Source of the DNA: DASWTL01 sp966250385
GTDB taxonomy: Bacteria > Bacteroidota > Bacteroidia > Sphingobacteriales > Sphingobacteriaceae
DNA length: 64,000 bases
Assembly: GCA_966250385.1 (NCBI GenBank)
Contig: CBINHC010000008.1
Location: 124,001 to 188,000, forward strand
Reading direction: 5' to 3'
How positions within the stretch are numbered: position 1 is the stretch's first letter; each line of letters starts with the position of its first letter. A model generated the notes under the pieces. That model saw nothing but the letters and a program-made list of their open reading frames with translations. It was not told where the DNA came from and made no database searches. Made by a program: the position numbers and the translations under genes. Shown here one piece after another: positions 17,697 to 25,646 of the stretch.

Positions 17697-18131
17697 ATGG
17701 CACAGGTAAATAGTTATCTCTATTTCAACGGTGATTGCGAAGCCGCGTTTAATTTCTACAAATCCGTGTTCGGCGGTGAATTCCAGCATATCAGCCGGTA
17801 CAGCGACATGCCGCCTGCAGATGATAAGACCATGCAGATCGAGGGTGATAAGATCATGCACGTTGCGCTTCCGATCAGCAGGGAAACGGTGATGATGGGC
17901 AGCGATGTCGGCGGAGAATGGGCTGAAAAAAATGTGATCGGAAACAATATCCAACTTTCGGTCAACGCGGACAGTGAAGAGGAAGCCAAAAGAATTTTTG
18001 ATGCCCTTTCCGCGGGGGGAACCGTGAACATGCCGCTAGAGAAAACCTTTTGGGGGGCGTTGTTCGGAATGTTCGTTGACAAGTTCGGTATTTACTGGAT
18101 GGTCAACTACGATTACAACGCACACCAATAG
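17697..18131 (+). CDS. PhnB-like VOC-fold (glyoxalase family) protein
   Basis: 144 residues. MAQVNSYLYFNGDCEAAFNFY and the later FWGALFGMFVDKFGIYWMVNY are typical of the PhnB/3-demethylubiquinone-methyltransferase-like branch of the VOC superfamily, whose reactions are largely unknown. An in-frame ATG exists 24 nt upstream (17673), but the ATG at 17697 follows an A-rich leader and gives the usual family N-terminus. The gene stands alone, divergent from the LytS-like kinase and convergent with the UDG-like gene across a hairpin. Confidence 0.85.
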   Translation: MAQVNSYLYFNGDCEAAFNFYKSVFGGEFQHISRYSDMPPADDKTMQIEGDKIMHVALPISRETVMMGSDVGGEWAEKNVIGNNIQLSVNADSEEEAKRIFDALSAGGTVNMPLEKTFWGALFGMFVDKFGIYWMVNYDYNAHQ

Positions 18132-18143
18132 TGTCAATGGGCG

Positions 18144-18172
18144 TCCGGCAGCCTGTATACCAGCCTGCCGGA
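18144..18172. terminator. Bidirectional hairpin between convergent genes
   Basis: TCCGGCAG at 18144-18151 pairs perfectly with CTGCCGGA at 18165-18172 around a 13-nt loop. It fills the 47-bp gap between two convergent genes, which suits a two-way terminator, although no clear T-run follows on either side. Confidence 0.5.
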
Positions 18173-18178
18173 TCCTCA

Positions 18179-18733
18179 TCAGGTCATGCGGAGGCAGGTC
18201 CGCTGCAGGATCATCGTGTCAATCCACTGCTGCTGCTTTTCATCGCTGTAGTGCCGGGCTGGTGAATCCAGCTTACAGATCCGGATGCCCCGGTCATGGC
18301 AGTGCTTCCCGATTTTTTTCATCTGCTGCTTCATGTTCGGAATCCCGTTAAATGTTTTCCGGGTGAAATAAACGGCCTTCAGCGCAGGGAGGCTGTCAAT
18401 AAGCTGAATCACATCATTCCACCGATGTACGTGTCCGTCGTACAGATCCTCGTCCTGGTGTTCCTCCTCATCCTCCCCGAATTCGATTTCCGAAATGAGA
18501 TCCGCAAAATCGAGGCGGTGATTGGCCATGAACTCCAGCTTCCTGGCAAGCGGAGCGTCCTTCAGCGGAACCTGCCCGAAGCACTTCGGCAGCATATGCC
18601 AGAGATAATTCCGGTGCCGGCCAAAGAAGAAGTCCGGCGCGTTGGGAATATCCGGGCTGAAGGTTCCCAGGATGAGGATCTCAGTGGATTCGCTTACGCG
18701 GTGATCCCTGAATTTATTCAGAATGACAGACAT
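18179..18733 (-). CDS. Uracil-DNA-glycosylase-superfamily-like protein
   Basis: 184 residues. The N-terminus ILILGTFSPD followed by DFFFGRHRNYLWHMLPKCFG resembles the first motif region of Mug/hypoxanthine-type DNA glycosylases, where a GxxP loop is followed by an aromatic-Asn-x-Trp stretch. A later segment (AVYFTRKTF) could hold the second motif. An acidic insertion (EFGEDEEEHQDEDLYDG) separates them. If the assignment holds it would remove deaminated bases from DNA, but the catalytic residues are not certain from sequence alone. It probably shares a transcript with the J-domain gene upstream (42 bp gap). Confidence 0.6.
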   Translation of the reverse strand: MSVILNKFRDHRVSESTEILILGTFSPDIPNAPDFFFGRHRNYLWHMLPKCFGQVPLKDAPLARKLEFMANHRLDFADLISEIEFGEDEEEHQDEDLYDGHVHRWNDVIQLIDSLPALKAVYFTRKTFNGIPNMKQQMKKIGKHCHDRGIRICKLDSPARHYSDEKQQQWIDTMILQRTCLRMT

Positions 18734-18775
18734 AAATATATAGCTTTGATGAGGCGCGGCGGGCCGGGCCTCCGG

Positions 18776-19219
18776 TTACGCGGAGGCGACCAGGCGGCTG
18801 GTGCTTCTGTACACAAAGTTGTGATAAATATGTCTTCTGGCAAACCTTCCCGGCGAATCCGCATTGACAAACTTAATATAGATGGCCCGCGGAAGGTCAA
18901 AGTACTCATATTCACTCCCATCGGTGAAGCGGATCGTAAGCACCTGCGATTTGTATTCAAAGTCGGCAATTGACGAGGTTCCGGTCGTTTGCCGGTATTC
19001 CGCCAGGGTTTGTTCCCGAGTCTCCGGGGCAATACTGACCAGGAAGTGATAGGCTTCAATAATGGTCTTGCTTTTTTCTTCGGCCTCCGCCCTGCTCTCT
19101 TCCTGAAACCTGTCCGGGTGCCAGGTCTTCATCAGCGAACGGTAAACGGATTTAAGTTCCTGTAATTCTGCATCCTCTGCAACGCCCAGCAGTTTCCGGT
19201 AGTCAACGATCTTCTTCAT
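18776..19219 (-). CDS. J-domain protein with C-terminal KTSC domain
   Basis: 147 residues from the ATG at 19219; the longer in-frame ORF start lacks support. Residues 5-60 are a J domain with the HPD tripeptide at 34-36 needed to stimulate Hsp70 ATPase. Residues about 85-143 match the KTSC pattern (SEYEYFDLPRAIYIKFVNAD, then GRFARRHIYHNFVY), a small domain of unknown, possibly nucleic-acid-linked function. The fusion suggests a DnaK co-chaperone aimed at a specific target. Nearby UDG-like gene hints at DNA maintenance, but this is only context. Confidence 0.75.
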   Translation of the reverse strand: MKKIVDYRKLLGVAEDAELQELKSVYRSLMKTWHPDRFQEESRAEAEEKSKTIIEAYHFLVSIAPETREQTLAEYRQTTGTSSIADFEYKSQVLTIRFTDGSEYEYFDLPRAIYIKFVNADSPGRFARRHIYHNFVYRSTSRLVASA

Positions 19220-19430
19220 TTGTGTTTTCTTATCGGGCAGCGCAGGAGGTCCCCGGCGGCCGCGTGTCTCCACTATACGGCAATTGGTGCCGGAGGTTAC
19301 AACCTGATCCTGTTTTCCGGCGGCAGGGCATTCCTGTAATGGGGCTCCGAAAAAATAAAAAGCTCCGGAAATCAATCCCGGAGCAGATCAGAGCGCGTTA
19401 CCTTTATGTATTTCTGACTTTAAACTGTTC

Positions 19431-20039
19431 CTATCTGTACCGGATTCCGGAGGCCGTCTTTCCCGATGAATAAATGACACCGTCGATGGATGTCCCGGTC
19501 CCGCCGACTTTCTTCGCCATCCGCTCCAGATCCTCCTCGATCGAGTTGTTGATCAGTCCGCCGGTAATTGCGGACTTCCACTTGATGCCGCCGCTCTTGC
19601 TGGTCAGCACTTCATAATCCTGGAGCGGCTCGGCAAGGACGAAAGCATCCATTCCGTTGATCTTCTTCACCCGTGAAATTCCCTTGGTATCGGATTTGGC
19701 GGTATCTGTGAACCGGATCCCGACAATGCGTTTTCCGGAAGAGTACACCACGGCGTCAATCCGGGAATTCTGCTTCATGGCTTTCCGCACAAAATTCGAC
19801 ACTTTATCTGCGATGGTTTCATTGACCAGACCGCCTGTGACCGCCGATGTCGTACTGAGCCCGGTGCTTACGTCACTGATTACCTCATAATCGCGGATCG
19901 GTTCGGAAAGAATGTATACTTCAATTCCCTGTACTTTATTTACCCGTGCAAGCCCTTCTTCGTCCTTAGGGGTAAATCCGGCAGTGAGCACAACAAGTAA
20001 TGACAATAATGCTAATGATAGAGTAGATCGTTTTTTCAT
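19431..20039 (-). CDS. Secreted protein with two copies of an unknown domain
   Basis: 202 residues. A signal peptide covers about residues 1-21 (hydrophobic LALLSLLVVLTAG). The mature part is a tandem duplication: each unit begins with a VNK/KK-hGhxxxhLxEPhxDYEVh line (30-55 and 122-147), has an AVTGGLVN/AITGGLIN block, and ends with IDxVxYSSGKxxxGIRF/Y. I do not recognise the family. The repeated DYEV and YSSGK motifs suggest a small beta-rich fold used twice. It stands alone, between the J-domain and NarL-type genes. Confidence 0.75.
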   Translation of the reverse strand: MKKRSTLSLALLSLLVVLTAGFTPKDEEGLARVNKVQGIEVYILSEPIRDYEVISDVSTGLSTTSAVTGGLVNETIADKVSNFVRKAMKQNSRIDAVVYSSGKRIVGIRFTDTAKSDTKGISRVKKINGMDAFVLAEPLQDYEVLTSKSGGIKWKSAITGGLINNSIEEDLERMAKKVGGTGTSIDGVIYSSGKTASGIRYR

Positions 20040-20136
20040 AATGTTTCAGGTGTTTATGGTTAAACGAAACTACTCGAAATATGCGCCCCGGCCCTCCGTA
20101 TAAATACCGATTTGCGGCTACCGGAATATCGGTATT

Positions 20137-20769
20137 TTAATTCCCCTGCAGCAGGTTCCTGGAGTACCCGAATTTGATCAGCCCGATGGTATTTTTTGAA
20201 TTGGTTTTTCGCAGCAGATTCTTTCGGTGTGTGTCTATGGTCCGCTCACTGACAAAAAGGATGTCGGCAATCTCGCGGGTGGTCAGTTCCCGTGCCAGGA
20301 GCTTCAGGATCTCAATTTCGCGCTCGGTAAGCACCACTTCATCGTGGCCTGCCGCGAGCGAGCGCGTCAGGATGCGGGTCACTTCGGGGCTCCAGTATTG
20401 GCCCCCATTTCTGACGGCGGATATGGCCTGCAGGATTTCCTGGTAGGCGTATTTTTTAAGAATATAGCCGTCAGCTCCACGGCGGATCACTTCCTGCACG
20501 ACCGCATCTTCATCATGCATACTCAGGAAGATCACCTTGATGCCGGGATGGATCCGCCGGGCTTCCTGGAGAAGCTGCAGGCCGCTCATAGCCGGCATGC
20601 TGTAATCGGTGATCAGGATATCGGCCGGTTCAATCCGAAGGTGCGACAAACAAAAGTTGGGATCCGTCGTCTTAACCGCGACGTGCAATTCTTCATAGGG
20701 CAGCAACAGCGATTCGATCCCATCGAGCATGATACCATGGTCATCAATGATAAATATCCTTGTTCTCAT
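20137..20769 (-). CDS. NarL/FixJ-type response regulator
   Basis: 210 residues. The receiver domain (1-125) has IIDDH, the phospho-acceptor aspartate in ILITDYSMP and the lysine in GYILKKY. The C-terminal LuxR-type helix-turn-helix (about 145-205) reads LTEREIEILKLLARELTTRE and VSERTIDTHRKNLLRK. It is divergent from a TPR histidine kinase of the matching HisKA_3 class, 73 bp away, and is very probably its partner. Confidence 0.95.
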   Translation of the reverse strand: MRTRIFIIDDHGIMLDGIESLLLPYEELHVAVKTTDPNFCLSHLRIEPADILITDYSMPAMSGLQLLQEARRIHPGIKVIFLSMHDEDAVVQEVIRRGADGYILKKYAYQEILQAISAVRNGGQYWSPEVTRILTRSLAAGHDEVVLTEREIEILKLLARELTTREIADILFVSERTIDTHRKNLLRKTNSKNTIGLIKFGYSRNLLQGN

Positions 20770-20842
20770 CAGTTTTGAGTGCCAGTCGTTTTTTTCTTAA
20801 GATCTAAATGTATAATTTTTAAAAAAAATTTACCGGAACCAA

Positions 20843-22819
20843 ATGCGAATCCTGCTTCTTTTTATCCTGCTGGCCGCAGGAACACTCGGCGCCGCGGAGC
20901 AGCCCTCAGCAGCAGCACTTGAAAAAGCCTCGATGGAAGGCCATATCCCTTCCAGGATCGAAGCATTGCACGAGCTGATATCCCTCCAGCAGGTCCATGA
21001 CCCCGAAAAAGCATTCCGGTCTATCAACAGGCTCCTGGAGCTTTCCCGGCAACATCATCATAACAAAGGATTCATGTACGCCTATTATCAGCTGGGGGTC
21101 TACTACAATATGCAGGGACGATATGACTCACTGAAATTCTATGCCGAACGCTGTCTCGACCCGGCGATTGTAAAGGAATTACCACAGTCCAGGGCTTTCG
21201 GATTCCATATGAACGCGACTTATTTCTGGCAGACCGGTCAGTTTGACAAGGCCAGCGAATTTCATTTCAAAGCGCTCAGGATCCGCCAGCAGCTGAAAGA
21301 CTCCACCGGAATAGCGGCCAGCCTGGCAAGTCTGGCCGGCGTCTTCACCAGTACCAATAAGCTGGATAAGGCGGGCGACTACATCTCCAGGGCGCTGGCG
21401 ATCTCCAGAAGATTACGGGATGAGCGGCTGATCCTCCGCTGCCTGCACGCCCAGGCGAACATCTACGGCATGAGCGGAAAATATGATCTGGCACTCAGGA
21501 ATGACCGGGAGGCGCTGGAAATCCTTGAAAGGACCGGAAATATGCGCGGCTACTCGGAAATCTATTCGAACATGGCGCTGTGCTATTTCTATAAGGGCGA
21601 TCTGGATCAGGCCATTACCTATAATCAGAAGGTGCTGAAGATTGACCGCTACTTTGGCGATAAGAAGCAGATTGGAGACACTTATCTGAATATGGCCCAG
21701 GTCTACCGCAAAAAAGGCGACATCCGGCAGGCTTCGTCCCTGCTGACCAGGGCGATCCGGTTATTCAATGAAACCAAATACCAGTACGGGCTGAAGGACG
21801 CCTATCTGGCATTGAGCGACATTCAGGAGCAGAAGAAGGATTTCCGGCAGGCTTTTCAGAACTACAAAAGCTACCATGAGGTTTCTGAGAGGCTGAGTAA
21901 CGAATCCAATAATAAAACGATCGAGCTCCTCAACGTCCAGTATAACACCGAACAGCGCGAACAGAAGATCCGCAGTCTTCACCAGCAGGCGACCATCCAG
22001 GCCCTCGAACTGAAAGAACGCAATCTGCTGCTGATCATCACCCTAACCGCTGCGGTTGCCGGCGGAATCGTGATCTTCCTGTTCTACCGGCAGCGACGGT
22101 TCCGGGAAGCCGCCAGGCTCGAGCAGGAAATCCATAAGCAGCGCCAGCTTGCGGCCAGGGCGGTCATCGAGGCCGAGGACCAGGAAAGGCACCGGATCGC
22201 GGGCGAACTGCATGACGGTGTGGGCCAGATCCTCTCGGGGGCTCTGATGAACCTCCACATCCTGTTCGAAAAAGCGCAGCTTGAAGGTCCTGAGCGTGCA
22301 CTGGCGGAGAAAACACTTAGCCTGGTGTCTGAGGGTTATGATGAGCTGAGGGCTGTATCCCACCAGATGGTTCCGGACTGCCTGATCAGGCGGGGTCTCA
22401 TACCTGCCATTGAAGACCTGCTGGACAAGATCGGCCAGGGCAGACTCGCCGTCCATTTTGAGACCTCAGACATGCACGCGCCTTGTCCAAGGGAGATGGA
22501 AACCGCCATATTCAGGATCGTTCAGGAAGCCATCACCAATGTACTGAAGCATGCTTCCGCGAGCCGCTTTTCCATCCAGCTTTTCCGCGAAGAAGAGGGC
22601 ATATTCTTATCTATGGAAGATGACGGGAAGGGCTTCGATACCAGTATCGCCTATGAAGGCATGGGGCTCCGGAATCTCCGGAACCGGGTAGCCTATCTCA
22701 ATGGCACCCTGGAGATGGAATCACGAATAGATAAAGGCTCGTTCCTGACGATCTTTCTCCCGCTTCAGGCAGCAGTGGCGGAACCCGCACCAGAAGGGGA
22801 ACTTGTCCCCGGCTGCTGA
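20843..22819 (+). CDS. TPR-containing NarX-type sensor histidine kinase
   Basis: 658 residues. A signal peptide (1-18) is followed by a periplasmic array of tetratricopeptide repeats (about 60-380), a single transmembrane helix near 395-415, a coiled linker, a HisKA_3 domain with H457 in AGELHDGVGQ and an ATPase domain with DDGKGFD and GMGLRNLRNRV. TPR sensors of this build are common in Bacteroidota and bind peptides or proteins rather than small molecules. It pairs with the divergent LuxR-type regulator. The AT-rich 73-bp gap between them must hold both promoters. Confidence 0.94.
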   Translation: MRILLLFILLAAGTLGAAEQPSAAALEKASMEGHIPSRIEALHELISLQQVHDPEKAFRSINRLLELSRQHHHNKGFMYAYYQLGVYYNMQGRYDSLKFYAERCLDPAIVKELPQSRAFGFHMNATYFWQTGQFDKASEFHFKALRIRQQLKDSTGIAASLASLAGVFTSTNKLDKAGDYISRALAISRRLRDERLILRCLHAQANIYGMSGKYDLALRNDREALEILERTGNMRGYSEIYSNMALCYFYKGDLDQAITYNQKVLKIDRYFGDKKQIGDTYLNMAQVYRKKGDIRQASSLLTRAIRLFNETKYQYGLKDAYLALSDIQEQKKDFRQAFQNYKSYHEVSERLSNESNNKTIELLNVQYNTEQREQKIRSLHQQATIQALELKERNLLLIITLTAAVAGGIVIFLFYRQRRFREAARLEQEIHKQRQLAARAVIEAEDQERHRIAGELHDGVGQILSGALMNLHILFEKAQLEGPERALAEKTLSLVSEGYDELRAVSHQMVPDCLIRRGLIPAIEDLLDKIGQGRLAVHFETSDMHAPCPREMETAIFRIVQEAITNVLKHASASRFSIQLFREEEGIFLSMEDDGKGFDTSIAYEGMGLRNLRNRVAYLNGTLEMESRIDKGSFLTIFLPLQAAVAEPAPEGELVPGC

Positions 22820-22857
22820 GCGGCGGACTCCTTGCGGCCTCACGTTGCTTCGGGCGC

Positions 22858-23250
22858 TCAGTCCCGGACCTGGCAGCTCTCCAGTACGTTTCCGTCAGGA
22901 TCCCAGAACCTGAAGTACGTGACGGTCGCGTCTGATAGGATCTCACCGGCTTCCACGCCGAGGCCGGTCAGTCTCGCCCGCAGGGTTACGGCATCAGGGG
23001 TCCTGAAAATCGGAAAGGAAGGAGCGTCCGTTCCGGGGACCGCGCCGTTTTCAACCTGCCATAACGTGATGCTGGTTGGCCCGAAGGTGTCCAGAACCGC
23101 CAGCTTCAATGCCGGATCCCGGTAAACAACCGGCAAGCCGACCTTCGATGAATACCACTGCGCGGATCTTTCCAGATCCCGCACACGAATGATGACCGTA
23201 TCGATTCCCTGAATCAAACCATTCACGGCCTTGTCTTTTTCAACGCCCAT
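22858..23250 (-). CDS. VOC-fold (glyoxalase/bleomycin resistance) protein
   Basis: 130 residues with two beta-alpha-beta-beta-beta modules: IDTVIIRVRDLERSAQWYS at the start and FRFWDPDGNVLESCQ at the end, the latter with the usual metal-ligand glutamate position. Members include glyoxalases, dioxygenases and drug-binding proteins; nothing here chooses among them. It is convergent with the NarX-type kinase gene. Confidence 0.85.
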   Translation of the reverse strand: MGVEKDKAVNGLIQGIDTVIIRVRDLERSAQWYSSKVGLPVVYRDPALKLAVLDTFGPTSITLWQVENGAVPGTDAPSFPIFRTPDAVTLRARLTGLGVEAGEILSDATVTYFRFWDPDGNVLESCQVRD

Positions 23251-23510
23251 ATTAAATTAACAAGGTTTTAAGATAAAAATTTTCAGGAAACAACAAGGGC
23301 AACCTTTTTTGAAACCCCACCGGCGGCTTCTCCGTAACGGGGTAAAAATCAGATTTATACAAGTTTAGGGATTCGGGTTTATATTTTACAGCGAGGAGCG
23401 GCCCCTGGGAGCCCCTCGCTCATTTCTGGCCGCCCGGTACGGAACAGGCATCAATTTTCCGGCTCCCTGCAACTCTTTCCTCCTCCTGCCGTATACGGTG
23501 ATCGAAACCG
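23251..23510. other. Intergenic region with two inverted repeats
   Basis: 260 bp between divergent genes. ACCCC (23314-23318)/GGGGT (23339-23343) and GCGAGG (23391-23396)/CCTCGC (23414-23419) can each form a stem; the second lies in the probable 5' leader of the downstream histidine kinase gene. I see no ORF or RNA gene in it. Confidence 0.4.
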
Positions 23511-25475
23511 ATGAACCAACCTGCACAGCTAGATTTTCCGCTCTATCAAAGCCGCGCGCTGGAGACCAGCAGGGAACTTCGCGCCCTGCTGGAGCTGGCC
23601 GGACTTCTGGCCGGTGGGCCCCAACCGTTTATACTGCTTACACCGGAAGCGATCCGCCTGGCGGGTGCCGGGACAACAGCGTACCAGGCACAGCAGCAGC
23701 ATTTGTCAGACCCTCTTAAGGCATTCCGCCTTCAGGCCGGGCAGGCCTTGCTCGGTTACCTGTGCTTCAGGCCCTCCGCTCCTGCCGGCTGGTCCGCAGA
23801 AACGGAAACCAGGCTGCAGCTCCTGTCCGATCAGCTGGCGGTGACCATCAGCCTCCTGTGCGCTAAAGAGGATCAATATCCGTCCACAGCGAATGCTGAT
23901 CGAAAAAAGGCAGAAAAACTGAAGCGGGCAGAAAAAGAAATACAGAAGCTTTCCCTGATGGCGAGCGAGACCCGGACAGGCATCATCATTACAAACCGCC
24001 GGGTCATTCCGACCTGGGTGAACCGGGCATTTGAGGAGCTGCTTGGATATTCAAGAAAGGAACTGCTCGGCAGGGAAGTACTGGAGCTCATCATGGGGCC
24101 TCAAAGCCAGGGCTCCCATTCGCTTCGGGTCATCAAGCAGCGCCTCAAACAAAAAAAGACCCGCGCTGAGCTGATGATTTACAGGAAAGACGGAAGTCCT
24201 GTCTGGGTAAGTACCTTCTCGGCGCCATTGTTTGATGAACATGGAATGCTTGAGAGTATGGTAACCATGGTCGTTGATATCACGGATGAAAAAAAGAAGG
24301 CGGATGAATTGAGAACGCTCTCCCTGGTCGCCAGTAAGACGCTTACAGGGGCCGCGGTCAACGATTCGGACGGAAATGTGTTCTGGGTCAACCGGGCTTT
24401 CGCAGAACTGTCCGGCTATACCATGGAAGAACTGCGGGGAAAAAAGATCGGCGATGTCCTGGCCGGACCGGAGACCGATATGGATGCCCTCGAACGGGCC
24501 CGGCAGCAGAGCCGTTTAAAGCAGCCGTACGAGGTCGAGCTGCTGAACTATAAAAAAGACGGAACGCCGTTCTGGGTAAAGGTCTCGGGGAACCCCGTGA
24601 TGGACCCCTGCGGCAACGTCACCCACCAGGTCGAGATCATGAACGATATCACTGACCGGAAAATTGCTGAGCTGGAATTGATCCGGACCCGGGAAGAGGC
24701 ACTTCAGCTGAGTACCGCCAAGGAAATGTTCTTCTCGGTGATGAGCCACGAGATCCGTACGCCGCTGAACTCGATCCTCGGCATCACCCAGATGCTCCTG
24801 GATGACTCGCCCAGACCGGACCAAACCCGGATGCTGAACCTGTTAAAATTCGCGGGTGAGAATCTGCGCACGCTGATCAACGACATCCTGGACCTGACCA
24901 AGATGGAAACCGGGAACCTGACGCTGGAAACCACGCCGGTAGACCTTGAGGAACTCTCCGGGCAGACCATCCGCTCGCTCAGGGCCAAGGCTGAGGAAAA
25001 CAACACGACACTTATGCTGCAGGCCGATTCCGGAAGGCAGGTGGTCCTGGCTGATCCCGTCCGCCTGTACCAGATCCTGATGAACCTGGTCGGCAATGCG
25101 ATCAAATTCACGAAAAACGGAACCGTTACAGTCACCATTGAGCGGCTTAAAGAAACCCGCACCGCCGTTCAGGTACAATTCTCTGTCACCGACACGGGCA
25201 TCGGAATCCCTCAGGATCGGCTGGAAGCGATTTTCCAGCCATATACCCAGGCATCAGCGGATACCACCAGGAAATATGGGGGCACCGGACTGGGCCTTGC
25301 TATAGTCAGCAACCTCCTTAAGATCCACGGCTCGGAGATCCGGGTAACCAGCGAGCCGGGAATCGGGTCCACCTTCAGCTTTGCCATCCACTTCCGGAAA
25401 GCCCGAACACCTGACCGCAGACCCGGTCGCCGGCCGCAATTCGCAGAATTGGCTGCAGCTTTCAGCATGGGATAG
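23511..25475 (+). CDS. Soluble histidine kinase with two LOV-like PAS domains
   Basis: 654 residues with no transmembrane helix. An unassigned N-terminal region (1-125) is followed by two PAS domains (about 140-265 and 268-395), then HisKA with H413 in MSHEIRTPLN and an ATPase domain ending in GGTGLGLAIVSNLL. Both PAS domains resemble LOV domains in outline (NRAFAELSGY, GPETD, ELLNYKKDGTPFWV), but the flavin-linking cysteine of GRNCRFLQ is missing (GKKIGDVLA). No receiver domain and no neighbouring response regulator, so it is an orphan kinase. Confidence 0.92.
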   Translation: MNQPAQLDFPLYQSRALETSRELRALLELAGLLAGGPQPFILLTPEAIRLAGAGTTAYQAQQQHLSDPLKAFRLQAGQALLGYLCFRPSAPAGWSAETETRLQLLSDQLAVTISLLCAKEDQYPSTANADRKKAEKLKRAEKEIQKLSLMASETRTGIIITNRRVIPTWVNRAFEELLGYSRKELLGREVLELIMGPQSQGSHSLRVIKQRLKQKKTRAELMIYRKDGSPVWVSTFSAPLFDEHGMLESMVTMVVDITDEKKKADELRTLSLVASKTLTGAAVNDSDGNVFWVNRAFAELSGYTMEELRGKKIGDVLAGPETDMDALERARQQSRLKQPYEVELLNYKKDGTPFWVKVSGNPVMDPCGNVTHQVEIMNDITDRKIAELELIRTREEALQLSTAKEMFFSVMSHEIRTPLNSILGITQMLLDDSPRPDQTRMLNLLKFAGENLRTLINDILDLTKMETGNLTLETTPVDLEELSGQTIRSLRAKAEENNTTLMLQADSGRQVVLADPVRLYQILMNLVGNAIKFTKNGTVTVTIERLKETRTAVQVQFSVTDTGIGIPQDRLEAIFQPYTQASADTTRKYGGTGLGLAIVSNLLKIHGSEIRVTSEPGIGSTFSFAIHFRKARTPDRRPGRRPQFAELAAAFSMG

Positions 25476-25646
25476 GACCGATTCCCCCGTGAAAATGCCG
25501 GCCGGGACCTACTGCCCCGGCGTACCTGCCTCCCCTCCGGGAAAATGCGCTGTCCGAAACGGAATGCCCGCTAAACCGTTTAATATTTTGCTTAACATTG
25601 CGTCGCTTGCCTGACAGGTTCCGATACACCGATCGTCAGCATCAAT

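Noticed and set aside
18731..18740. TATATTTA as a -7 box of the UDG-like gene
   Set aside because: It overlaps the start codon, so the transcript would begin inside the gene; the real promoter is probably ahead of the J-domain gene.
22817..22860. TGAGCG/CGCTCA inverted repeat between the NarX-type kinase and VOC genes
   Set aside because: The arms are 6 bp with a loop over 30 nt and overlap both stop codons; too weak to call a terminator.
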